Below are positions 41,800 through 49,470 of a stretch of DNA of 64,000 bases, piece after piece. Under the pieces are notes generated by a model. That model saw nothing but the letters and a program-made list of their open reading frames with translations. It had not been told where the DNA came from and searched no databases. A program made the position numbers and the translations under genes. The number at the start of each line of letters is the position of its first letter. Position 1 is the stretch's first letter. The DNA lies in contig CAJUSK010000009.1 in NCBI GenBank assembly GCA_910589075.1, forward strand, positions 6,440 through 70,439, given 5' to 3'. The DNA is from an uncultured Lachnospiraceae bacterium. GTDB lineage: Bacteria > Bacillota > Clostridia > Lachnospirales > Lachnospiraceae.

Positions 41800-42558
41800 T
41801 TAAATAACTCCGTAGTGTTTTAGGGCCAGATAAATGCCGTCGCTGTCGATGTCTTCCGTAATATAGTCAGCCTGCTCTTTTACGGCGCTGTCCGCATTTC
41901 CCATGGCGATTCCCACGCCTGCAAAGCGCAGCATATCGATGTCATTTTCTGCGTCGCCAAAAGCCATGACCTCATCCTGGCGGAGGTGGAAATGTTCCAG
42001 AAAGTGCCGGAGCCCCACGACTTTTCCGCCGTCTTTGGAGATCACGTCCGCGCCATAGGTATTCCAGCGGGTCATTTTGCAGCCGGGCAGGTGACTCATC
42101 AGTGTATGGAAGGCGGTATCATCTCCAAAGACAATGAGCTGGTAGATATCCCCGCCTGTATAGGCGCCGATGGGCGGAACAGGTGCGGTCACATCCTGAT
42201 CAAAAGATTCTTTTGCAAAATTGCTGTATATCTTGTCCTTTTCAATGATGGTGGCGTGAATCTCTTTGCGGGTAAAGGCGGAAACGATATAATCGGCATC
42301 GGGTTGTCTGATGGGTGCGTGGTAAATCAGTTCTTGCTTTTGATCCAGGCAAATCTGTCCGTTAAGGGTGATGTAGCCATCAAAGGGCAGATCGGTGATC
42401 AGATTTAACATAGCGGACAGCGGGCGGCCGGTAGCGGTGAAAAGGAGTATATCCTTTTGTTTCAGTGCATGAATGGCCGTTATGGTACTTTCGGGGATAT
42501 GGTGGGTCGTATGGGAGAACAGCGTGTTGTCTATGTCGAAAAATATAGCTTTGATCAT
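41800..42558 (-). CDS. Cof-type HAD-superfamily phosphatase
   Basis: 252 residues. HAD motif I is FFDIDNTLFSH (Asp8 and Asp10), motif II is a Thr in TATGRP near residue 40, and motifs III/IV are Lys in SKDGGKVVGL near residue 173 and MAFGDAENDIDML near residue 195. The Cof-type cap domain lies between. Members dephosphorylate small sugar phosphates or cofactors in the cytoplasm. The C-terminal segment AGVGIAMGNADSAVKEQADYIT is typical of the Cof branch (here by key residues). It is co-transcribed with the GNAT gene. Confidence 0.93.
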   Translation of the reverse strand: MIKAIFFDIDNTLFSHTTHHIPESTITAIHALKQKDILLFTATGRPLSAMLNLITDLPFDGYITLNGQICLDQKQELIYHAPIRQPDADYIVSAFTRKEIHATIIEKDKIYSNFAKESFDQDVTAPVPPIGAYTGGDIYQLIVFGDDTAFHTLMSHLPGCKMTRWNTYGADVISKDGGKVVGLRHFLEHFHLRQDEVMAFGDAENDIDMLRFAGVGIAMGNADSAVKEQADYITEDIDSDGIYLALKHYGVI

Positions 42559-42791
42559 ATTATTATCCTTTCAGAATTGAAGTATTGGAATGTTCCATGC
42601 ATTGTCAAGTATAACATATGGATTATAGTCAGGCAATTGGAAAGTAATATGAGAACATGCGAAGCAGGTAGTAAAACCGACAGATCCTGTTGTATGGAAA
42701 CTGGTATGGTTTGCAGGCTTTACCCATTTCCAGAGGGATTTTGTTGTCGGCCTTAGTCTGTTGTGGTAACAGGGAGATGATATTTCCCATC

Positions 42792-42818
42792 AAAAAAGCA
42801 GATTCATGGGAATCTGCT
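42792..42818 (-). terminator. Terminator after the PocR-domain gene (minus strand)
   Basis: AGCAGATTC (42797-42805), loop ATGG, GAATCTGCT (42810-42818). Read on the minus strand the stem is followed by a run of T (complement of 42792-42797). It lies 29 bases after the stop of the gene at 42847. The rest of the gap 42559-42791 shows no gene. Confidence 0.75.
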
Positions 42819-42846
42819 TTGTGATAGCCTGCTATGTACTGTGATC

Positions 42847-43626
42847 TTATTCAAACAGAGAGGAAAGGGCGGAGATGGTTCTTGTAATCTCTGCAACGGA
42901 TTTTTCGATTTCATTATAAATAATGGCAGACTGAGAGGAAAGATCCTGCATGCTTTTGGCAACTACATTGAAGCCCAGTCCGGCTTCGCCGCTTCTGGCT
43001 GCTTCGATGCTGGCGTTCAGGGAAAGAATTTTCTGCTTGTTGGCAATGGTCTTTAAATGGCTGGTGTTGTCATTGATCGCCTGAATCAAAGTCGTGGAAT
43101 TTTTGACCTCCTCCTGCAGCAAATCGAGGCGGTCTGCATTGTTGTGTTTGAAATATTCCAGATTGACGAGCTGGTTTACCACGATACCCAGCAGGTCAGC
43201 CGCAGAGCGGATTTTTTCTTCCGAACTGACAGGTACTTTGCGAAGCGCACGGATATATTGCTCCGGATCTATGCCCAGTTCCTGTGCAATACCGCGGAAC
43301 TTTTCTTCATCGGGCGGGTTTGGCAGTGTCTGTCCGCCGATGATAACACCGACCTTTTCTCCATTTACCTTAATATCAACGGAAAAGTCCATCAGTCCTG
43401 CATGACAGTAATAGGTGCCGGTCCCTTCCTTGTCACATTTCACACAACGTTTGTTTCCCTCTGAGGAACCACGGGTGTATTTCATGCAAAAATCCGTAAA
43501 ATTACTGCCTTTTGTCAGATATTCCCCGTTGGTGTCCATTGCAATGGCAGCAAGGCCGGTGCAAGTAGAAAACTTATCCTGTATTTCCTGTAGTTTGCTT
43601 AAATCCATAAAATCTTTAATATGCAT
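42847..43626 (-). CDS. PocR ligand-binding domain with short chemoreceptor-like C-terminus
   Basis: 259 residues, soluble, no membrane helix. The N-terminal part (about 1-160) looks like a PocR-type sensor domain, with CMKYTRGSSEGNKRCVKCD near residue 48 and CHAGLMDFSVDI near residue 75, whose cysteines are typical. The C-terminal part (about 165-259) is a helical stretch with LSLNASIEAARSGEAGLGF near residue 205, which is the conserved signalling tip of methyl-accepting chemotaxis proteins. Only a short coiled coil flanks it, far less than in ordinary receptors. It may be a minimal cytoplasmic chemoreceptor or a remnant. Its own promoter is at 43721-43749. Confidence 0.85.
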   Translation of the reverse strand: MHIKDFMDLSKLQEIQDKFSTCTGLAAIAMDTNGEYLTKGSNFTDFCMKYTRGSSEGNKRCVKCDKEGTGTYYCHAGLMDFSVDIKVNGEKVGVIIGGQTLPNPPDEEKFRGIAQELGIDPEQYIRALRKVPVSSEEKIRSAADLLGIVVNQLVNLEYFKHNNADRLDLLQEEVKNSTTLIQAINDNTSHLKTIANKQKILSLNASIEAARSGEAGLGFNVVAKSMQDLSSQSAIIYNEIEKSVAEITRTISALSSLFE

Positions 43627-43720
43627 TAAAATAACCTCCTGTGCTATCCCCCGATGCTGAGATCTTTTCTCAATATAATATAGAATACAAGATCTGCTTT
43701 GCTTTACATCAATTTACTTT

Positions 43721-43749
43721 ATTATACAATACAGGAAAAAAACTTACAA
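43721..43749 (-). promoter_or_regulatory. Sigma-70 promoter of the PocR-domain gene
   Basis: On the minus strand TTGTAA (43749-43744), 17-base spacer, TATAAT (43726-43721), about 95 bases upstream of the start codon. Confidence 0.65.
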
Positions 43750-43775
43750 CAGGAATTGAGGCTGTTTACACCGGA

Positions 43776-44795
43776 TCATATATTCTCTGCGATGCGTATA
43801 TCTGCGGCCACATAATTTAACTCTTTTTCGGGCAATTCGCCTGCGGTGAGATAATTGAACAGAATATCCAGTGACTGGGAACCCTGCAGAAACGGTTGCT
43901 GGCATATTGTAGCGGAAATAACGCCTTCCTGAACAAAACTGCGGGTAGTGTCCACCCGGTCATGGGTGATCACTGTGACAGCATGGGCACGGTTCTGTGC
44001 AACAATGGCTTTACAACCGCCATACACGCCTCCGGCGGCAAAATAAAGTGCATTGATTTCCGGGTGTTCCTGCAACAGCGTCTGGGTTACATGAAAACTC
44101 TCAACTTCGTCATCCTGGTTTTGAATGGTGGCAGTTACATGAATATGGGGGTATTTTTTCTGGATACAATTTCGGAAGCCTGCCACTCTGTCGGTATGGC
44201 AGAGAATCTGCCGGGAACCCAGCACGATACCGGCATGGATTTCCCCTTTTGTCATCAGTCCCATCAATCCGCCTGCCGTTTCCCCGGAGAGAAAATAATT
44301 GCTGCCCACATAGGCGATGCGCCGGGTATGGTCAATGTCCGTGTTCACCGTGACGGTTGGGATATGCTGTTCATAAAGTGCATTTATCTTTTCGGCAATG
44401 GCAGGTGCATTATAGGGAGCCAGCACAATGCCATGTACATCCTGGGCGAGAAGTTCCTCTATGGCTGAAAGCTGCTGGGCGGCGTCGTAGGCAATCTGAC
44501 GGACCAGGATAGAACAGTTGTAACATGCAAGACGCTCTTCCTGGTAACGGACGCCTTTCATGACTTCGTCAAAAAAAGGGTTGCTGTTTCCAAACAGGAT
44601 AACACCCAGCCTTAATCGTTTTTTTTGAGCAGCAAGGGTAAGGCCGGCTTTATTTGGCCGGTAATCCAGCGCCTTTGCGATCTCCAGAACCTTTTCCGCC
44701 GTCTTTGCGCTGACGCTTCCACGATTGTTGAGAACTCTGTCCACAGTCCCTCTGGAAACACCGGAGAGCTCTGCAATTTCTTTAATGGTAGCCAT
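43776..44795 (-). CDS. LacI-family transcriptional regulator
   Basis: 339 residues. The N-terminal HTH is MATIKEIAELSGVSRGTVDR, with the hinge LDYRPNKAGLTLA near residue 50, then a periplasmic-binding-protein-like ligand domain with FGNSNPFFDEVMKGV near residue 77 and DRVDTTRSFVQEG near residue 275. I start at ATG 44795-44793, where the HTH begins and AGAAGGTGA lies upstream. A frame open to 44876 adds an extension through promoter sequence. It diverges from a sugar kinase operon whose promoter carries CGTGCACG palindromes, so it is the likely repressor of that operon. Confidence 0.92.
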   Translation of the reverse strand: MATIKEIAELSGVSRGTVDRVLNNRGSVSAKTAEKVLEIAKALDYRPNKAGLTLAAQKKRLRLGVILFGNSNPFFDEVMKGVRYQEERLACYNCSILVRQIAYDAAQQLSAIEELLAQDVHGIVLAPYNAPAIAEKINALYEQHIPTVTVNTDIDHTRRIAYVGSNYFLSGETAGGLMGLMTKGEIHAGIVLGSRQILCHTDRVAGFRNCIQKKYPHIHVTATIQNQDDEVESFHVTQTLLQEHPEINALYFAAGGVYGGCKAIVAQNRAHAVTVITHDRVDTTRSFVQEGVISATICQQPFLQGSQSLDILFNYLTAGELPEKELNYVAADIRIAENI

Positions 44796-44835
44796 AGGGG
44801 TCACCTTCTTTCTTAACTTGATGTCACTTATTACA

Positions 44836-44864
44836 AAAGTAGCATGGCACATCGTGTATGTCAA
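44836..44864 (-). promoter_or_regulatory. Sigma-70 promoter of the LacI-family gene
   Basis: On the minus strand TTGACA (44864-44859), 17-base spacer, TACTTT (44841-44836), about 40 bases before the gene start. The operator-like CGTGCACG at 44890-44897 lies just upstream, so autoregulation is possible. Confidence 0.65.
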
Positions 44865-44889
44865 TGATGCAGGCACACAATTTTATGTG

Positions 44890-44897
44890 CGTGCACG
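44890..44897. promoter_or_regulatory. CGTGCACG palindrome (putative LacI-family operator)
   Basis: An eight-base perfect palindrome, CGTGCACG, lies between the divergent promoters. The same palindrome occurs twice overlapping the transcription start of the kinase operon, about 140 bases away. Two such sites allow DNA looping by a tetrameric or dimeric LacI-type protein. Confidence 0.6.
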
Positions 44898-44993
44898 TTT
44901 TCGTTATATTCCACAAACAGGCCTGGAAAAACGGGGAATTATTTTTGGAAATTCGTGCATTATTACGAAAAATTGGGAAATGGAAAAAGTCTA

Positions 44994-45044
44994 TTGATTT
45001 TTTATATTGATAAATGTATGATAAAGAAAACGTGCACGTGCACG
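44994..45044 (+). promoter_or_regulatory. Promoter with overlapping CGTGCACG operators, kinase operon
   Basis: TTGATT (44994-44999), 17-base spacer, TATGAT (45017-45022). Two overlapping CGTGCACG palindromes, 45031-45038 and 45037-45044, cover the expected transcription start near 45029. This is a classical position for repression by the divergent LacI-family protein. The leader to the kinase start at 45182 is about 150 bases and shows no gene. Confidence 0.75.
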
Positions 45045-45181
45045 GAAAGAGTGGCAGGGAACAGGAAACAGCAGTATCCGGAACAAAGCCGGATGCATTT
45101 ATGTACGCGAAAGCGGACAGAAAGGCATCTGGGGAAGGGCTTGGGGAGGGATACTGCGGAACTGGAATTGGAGGAAACAAA

Positions 45182-46651
45182 ATGCTATATGCAGGTATTG
45201 ATTTGGGGACATCGGCTGTCAAATTGCTGCTGATGAATGAAAAAGGTGAAATACAGAAAATCGTTTCAAAAGAATATCCGCTGTTTTTCCCGCATCCGGG
45301 CTGGTCAGAGCAGAATCCGGAGGACTGGTATACACAGAGTATGGCAGGATTGAAAGAGCTGCTGGCTGATTGCGACAAGACACAACTGGCAGGTATCAGC
45401 TTTGGCGGGCAGATGCATGGACTGGTTATCCTGGATGAAGAAGATCAGGTCATCAGACCGGCGATTCTGTGGAATGATGGGAGAACCAGTGAAGAATGCG
45501 ATTATCTCAATCAGGTAATCGGAACCGACAAACTTTCCGGATATACAGCCAACATTTCGTTTACCGGATTTACTGCGCCTAAAATTTTATGGGTGAAAAA
45601 TAAAGAGCCGGAGAATTTTGCGAGAATCCGCAAGATTATGCTTCCCAAAGATTATCTGGCATACAGGCTGACAGGTGTACACTGCACAGATGTGTCTGAT
45701 GCGTCCGGCATGCTGATTTTTGATGTGAAGAACAGATGCTGGTCCAGGGAAATGTGTGAAATCTGCGGTGTCAGGGAAGAACAGCTCGCGAAAGTTTATG
45801 AAAGCTATGAAGCGGTGGGCACATTGCTTCCGGCGATTGCACAGGAACTGGGTGTAGGCGCAGCTGTGAAAGTGGCTGCAGGCGCGGGGGATAATGCGGC
45901 AGCAGCCGTAGGAACAGGCACCGTTGGCGACGGTATGTGCAATATTTCACTGGGTACCAGCGGAACTGTTTTTATTTCCTCCAGGAATTTTGGCGTGGAC
46001 AAATTTAATGCGCTGCATTCCTTTGCACATGCAGACGGCCATTATCACCTGATGGGGTGCATGCTCAGTGCGGCCTCCTGTAATAAATGGTGGATGGACG
46101 AAATTATCGGGACAAAGGAATATGGAGAAGAACAGAAGCAGATTGAAAAACTGGGAGAGAACAAAGTATTTTTCCTGCCCTATCTGATGGGAGAGCGTTC
46201 CCCTCACAATAATCCCAATGCCAGAGGGACTTTCATCGGGATGACCATGGACACTTCCAGAGCAGATATGACGCAGGCGGTTCTGGAAGGTGTTGCATTT
46301 GCCCTTCGTGATTCATTTGAGGTGGCAAAGGATCTGGGCATTCAGATTGAGCGGACAAAAATCTGTGGCGGTGGTGCCAAAAGCCCTCTCTGGAAAAAGA
46401 TCATTGCCAACGTTTTGAATATCAAAGTGGATGTACTGGAAAGCGAAGAGGGGCCGTCCATGGGCGGTGCCATGCTGGCAGCAGTTGCCTGTGGAGAATA
46501 TAAAAGCGTGGAAGAAATTGCAGACCGCATGGTAAAAGTGGTTGATACGGTAGAACCCACACCTGAACTTGCAGAGAAATATGAACAGCGGTATCAGCAA
46601 TTCAGAAAGATTTATCCCGCATGTAAGGAATTGTTCAACGAAATTCTATAA
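45182..46651 (+). CDS. xylB: Xylulokinase-like FGGY carbohydrate kinase
   Basis: 489 residues of the FGGY kinase family. The phosphate-1 motif MLYAGIDLGTSAVK starts the protein, GISFGGQMHGLV near residue 72 is a xylulokinase-type segment with the MHG signature, and GAGDNAAAAVG near residue 235 plus ICGGGAKSPLWKKI near residue 394 are the ATP-binding parts. It phosphorylates a ketose such as D-xylulose or a close relative. I start at ATG 45182, with TTGGAGGAAAC upstream, and not at the longer frame from 45014. With a fucose/arabinose isomerase family enzyme in the operon the real substrate may be another ketose. Confidence 0.88.
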   Translation: MLYAGIDLGTSAVKLLLMNEKGEIQKIVSKEYPLFFPHPGWSEQNPEDWYTQSMAGLKELLADCDKTQLAGISFGGQMHGLVILDEEDQVIRPAILWNDGRTSEECDYLNQVIGTDKLSGYTANISFTGFTAPKILWVKNKEPENFARIRKIMLPKDYLAYRLTGVHCTDVSDASGMLIFDVKNRCWSREMCEICGVREEQLAKVYESYEAVGTLLPAIAQELGVGAAVKVAAGAGDNAAAAVGTGTVGDGMCNISLGTSGTVFISSRNFGVDKFNALHSFAHADGHYHLMGCMLSAASCNKWWMDEIIGTKEYGEEQKQIEKLGENKVFFLPYLMGERSPHNNPNARGTFIGMTMDTSRADMTQAVLEGVAFALRDSFEVAKDLGIQIERTKICGGGAKSPLWKKIIANVLNIKVDVLESEEGPSMGGAMLAAVACGEYKSVEEIADRMVKVVDTVEPTPELAEKYEQRYQQFRKIYPACKELFNEIL

Positions 46652-46746
46652 AAGGCTCAATGATCGATACATGCAAATAGATTCAGTCGTGATAAACATA
46701 TATTCCAAAAGGGGATTATGAAGCACACAACAGAAAGGGGCAGAAT

Positions 46747-47364
46747 ATGAAAGTTTACAATGTAGCAGATCCGAAATTCAGAAGATATGGCCAGGTTCTC
46801 CAGGGGTATGACTTCACGGAACTTCTGAAGAAAATGGAGGAAACGCCGCTTCCTGCGGACGTAGTTTACGAACCCTCCGCAGAGGCGTTGGAGGCGCTTC
46901 CCATTTACAAACAGTTTTCCAGCCAGGGGTATGGAGAGATGCCCATCCAGATCGGATATTGCAATGGCAATAACCACAAACTCAATGCAGTGGAATATCA
47001 CAGAGATTCCGAACTGAATATTGCGGCTACAGACTTAATCCTTCTGTTGGGGCATCAGGAAGATGTGGAAGAAGACTTTACCTATGACACATCTAAAATA
47101 GAAGCATTTCTCCTTCCCGCAGGGGTGGGTGTGGAATTATTTGCCACCACACTGCATTACGCGCCCTGCAATGCAAACGACGGCGGATTCAAGGATGTGG
47201 TTGTTCTGCCAAAAGGAACGAATTATCCTTTGCCTGCGGCACATACGGCAGGCGGTGAGGATGCATTGCTTGCGGCTACTAATAAATGGCTGATCGGCCA
47301 TGAAGAAGGTGGCCTGCCGGAAGGCAGCTTCATCGGTCTGAGGGGTGAAAACATTACAGTATAG
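46747..47364 (+). CDS. DUF4867 family protein
   Basis: 205 residues. It resembles the DUF4867 family, cytoplasmic cupin-like proteins of unknown function that occur next to sugar isomerases in Clostridia. Visible segments are YCNGNNHKLNAVEYHRDSE near residue 70 (His and Glu as in cupin metal sites), FLLPAGVGVELFATTLHYAP near residue 121 and a C-terminal GLRGENITV. Start ATG 46747 follows GAAAGGGG. Context suggests a sugar isomerase or mutarotase-like role in the same pathway, which is inference. Confidence 0.78.
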   Translation: MKVYNVADPKFRRYGQVLQGYDFTELLKKMEETPLPADVVYEPSAEALEALPIYKQFSSQGYGEMPIQIGYCNGNNHKLNAVEYHRDSELNIAATDLILLLGHQEDVEEDFTYDTSKIEAFLLPAGVGVELFATTLHYAPCNANDGGFKDVVVLPKGTNYPLPAAHTAGGEDALLAATNKWLIGHEEGGLPEGSFIGLRGENITV

Positions 47365-47453
47365 GATGCATGCACGGGCAGCGTGTGAGACTGCTGGCTG
47401 CCATTTCAGAGCTGCCCATGCAAAGTTATAGAACATTTAAGGAGGACAAAGCA

Positions 47454-48938
47454 ATGAACAACATTCCCAAAATCAAATTAGGTCTTGTGGCTGTAAGCCG
47501 TGACTGCTTCCCGGAAAGCCTTTCCGTCAATAGAAGAAAAGCGCTGGTGGAGGCTTATAAGGCAAAATATGATGTGGCAGACATTTATGAATGCCCCATC
47601 TGTATCGTTGAAAGCGAAATCCACATGGTACAGGCGCTGGAAGATATTAAAAAGGAAGGCTGCAATGCGCTGTGTGTATATCTGGGCAACTTTGGTCCCG
47701 AAATTTCCGAAACATTGCTGGCGAAACATTTTGACGGACCTAAAATGTTTATCGCAGCAGCAGAAGAGAGCCAAAACGATCTGTCAGACGGACGTGGCGA
47801 CGCATACTGCGGCATGCTGAATGCAAGCTATAACTTAAAGCTGCGCAACATCCAGGCATATATTCCGGAATATCCGGTAGGCACAGCAGAAGAATGTGCT
47901 GATATGATCAATGAATTCCTTCCCGTTGCACGTGCGCTGGTTGGCCTGTCTGAACTCAAAATCATCAGCTTTGGTCCCAGACCGCTGAACTTCCTGGCAT
48001 GCAACGCACCGATTAAACAGCTTTATAACCTGGGCGTTGAAATTGAAGAAAATTCCGAACTGGATCTGTTTGAAGCATTTAACAAACATGCAGATGATCC
48101 CCGTATTCCTGCCAAAGTTGAAGAGATGGCGGCAGAACTGGGTACAGGCAATAAGAAACCCGAAGTACTTCCCAAACTGGCTCAGTATGAACTGACGCTT
48201 CTCGACTGGGTGGAAGAGCACAGAGGATACAGAAAATATGTTGCCATCGCCGGAAAATGCTGGCCTGCATTCCAGACGCAGTTTGGCTTTGTACCCTGCT
48301 ACGTAAACAGCCGTCTGACGGGTATGGGCATCCCGGTATCCTGCGAAGTGGATATTTATGGCTGCCTGAGCGAGTTCATCGGCACATGCATCAGCGAAGA
48401 TGCAGTGACACTGCTGGATATCAACAACTCTGTACCGGCGGATATGTACAAAGAAGCAATTGAAGGCAAATTTGATTACACCCATAAAGATACTTTCATG
48501 GGCTTCCACTGCGGCAATACCTGCTCTTCCAAGCTGTCCTTCCATGAGATGAAATATCAGAAGATCATGGCAAGGAGCCTGCCGGTAGAAGTGACCAACG
48601 GTACACTGGAAGGTGATATTGTTCCGGGCAACATTACATTCTTCCGTCTCCAGTCCACAGCGGATGCAAAACTCCGCGCTTACGTGGCAGAAGGTGAAGT
48701 ACTCCCCGTGGCAACGAAGTCCTTTGGTGCAATCGGCGTATTTGCCATTCAGGAAATGGGCAGATTCTACCGCCATGTACTGATTGAAAAGAATTACCCG
48801 CACCATGGCGCGGTTGCGTTTGGCCATTATGGAAAAGCTCTGTTTGAAGTATTCAAATATCTGGGCGTTCCCATGGAGGATTTGAACTACAACCAGCCTA
48901 AGAGTGTTCCTTATCCTACAGAAAATCCCTTTGCATAA
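47454..48938 (+). CDS. L-fucose/L-arabinose isomerase family protein
   Basis: 494 residues. The N-terminal domain and the C-terminal metal-binding domain of the FucI/AraA fold are recognisable: DIYECPICIVESEI near residue 43, GKCWPAFQTQFG near residue 267, EVDIYGCLSEFI near residue 298 (metal-site Glu and Asp), and HCGNTCSSKL near residue 345. Family members convert aldoses to ketoses, here feeding the kinase upstream. Start ATG 47454 follows AAGGAGG. A frame that extends to 47370 is not supported. Which sugar is used cannot be told. No transporter gene for it is in the window. Confidence 0.85.
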   Translation: MNNIPKIKLGLVAVSRDCFPESLSVNRRKALVEAYKAKYDVADIYECPICIVESEIHMVQALEDIKKEGCNALCVYLGNFGPEISETLLAKHFDGPKMFIAAAEESQNDLSDGRGDAYCGMLNASYNLKLRNIQAYIPEYPVGTAEECADMINEFLPVARALVGLSELKIISFGPRPLNFLACNAPIKQLYNLGVEIEENSELDLFEAFNKHADDPRIPAKVEEMAAELGTGNKKPEVLPKLAQYELTLLDWVEEHRGYRKYVAIAGKCWPAFQTQFGFVPCYVNSRLTGMGIPVSCEVDIYGCLSEFIGTCISEDAVTLLDINNSVPADMYKEAIEGKFDYTHKDTFMGFHCGNTCSSKLSFHEMKYQKIMARSLPVEVTNGTLEGDIVPGNITFFRLQSTADAKLRAYVAEGEVLPVATKSFGAIGVFAIQEMGRFYRHVLIEKNYPHHGAVAFGHYGKALFEVFKYLGVPMEDLNYNQPKSVPYPTENPFA

Positions 48939-48994
48939 TCGGCGTGATCAGGAACAGACAGAATAAAAAGGGCGTGAAATAAGATGAATTTGGG

Positions 48995-49023
48995 AACCGG
49001 TATGGCAGTGGCTGTGCCGGTTT
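48995..49023 (+). terminator. Possible weak terminator after the isomerase gene
   Basis: AACCGG (48995-49000) pairs with CCGGTT (49017-49022), followed by TCTGCTG. The T-run is poor, so termination is uncertain. The sequence from here to 49217 contains no gene and becomes AT-rich towards the flagellin promoter. Confidence 0.4.
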
Positions 49024-49217
49024 CTGCTGTATGGGCGATAGAAAGAGGATGATCAACCTGCCAGGTATCTGTTTCCGGGAATGGGATAAAGTAATTTTCA
49101 GCCGTATTTACTCCGCAGTTACATCCACACCCGGCAGGCCGGATGTGAAAGGATACATAGTTTCCACATCATTTGCAGGGCCTTCAAAAAAATCTTAAAA
49201 AAATTTTCAAAACCCTC

Positions 49218-49245
49218 TAAAGTATTTTCAGGTTGCTCCGATATA
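49218..49245 (+). promoter_or_regulatory. Sigma-28 (FliA/SigD-type) promoter of flagellin
   Basis: TAAA at 49218-49221, a 16-base spacer and CCGATATA at 49238-49245 match the flagellar sigma-28 consensus (TAAA-N15/16-CCGATAA). It is the only promoter of that type I saw in the window. The start of transcription would be near 49253. Confidence 0.8.
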
Positions 49246-49252
49246 AAGAGTG

Positions 49253-49470
49253 TAAAACAATAGAAAACAGGAAAATACACTTCGAAAATTTCTATTGTGA
49301 AAGGGAGAATACAACATACCGCGCAAAATGTTGTGTTCCGGTAAAGTTAATAGCCGGGGGTTTTCTAGAGACTTTCGGATATTATAAACCAACTTCAGTA
49401 ACAACATGGGCAAAAGGAATTGCTTATGTATTTATAATCGGCCAGAGGCCGAATAACAAGGAGGTAAGTT
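49253..49470 (+). other. Long structured flagellin mRNA leader
   Basis: About 220 bases between the sigma-28 promoter and the flagellin start. It contains ACAACA (49311-49316) paired with TGTTGT (49329-49334) and TCGGCC (49438-49443) paired with GGCCGA (49447-49452) six bases before AAGGAGGT. AGGGA (near 49302) and AAGGA (at the ribosome site) fit the ANGGA sites that CsrA uses to repress flagellin in Bacillus. No csrA gene is in the window, so the regulator is inference. A 91-codon open frame crossing the leader is not a gene. Confidence 0.5.
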
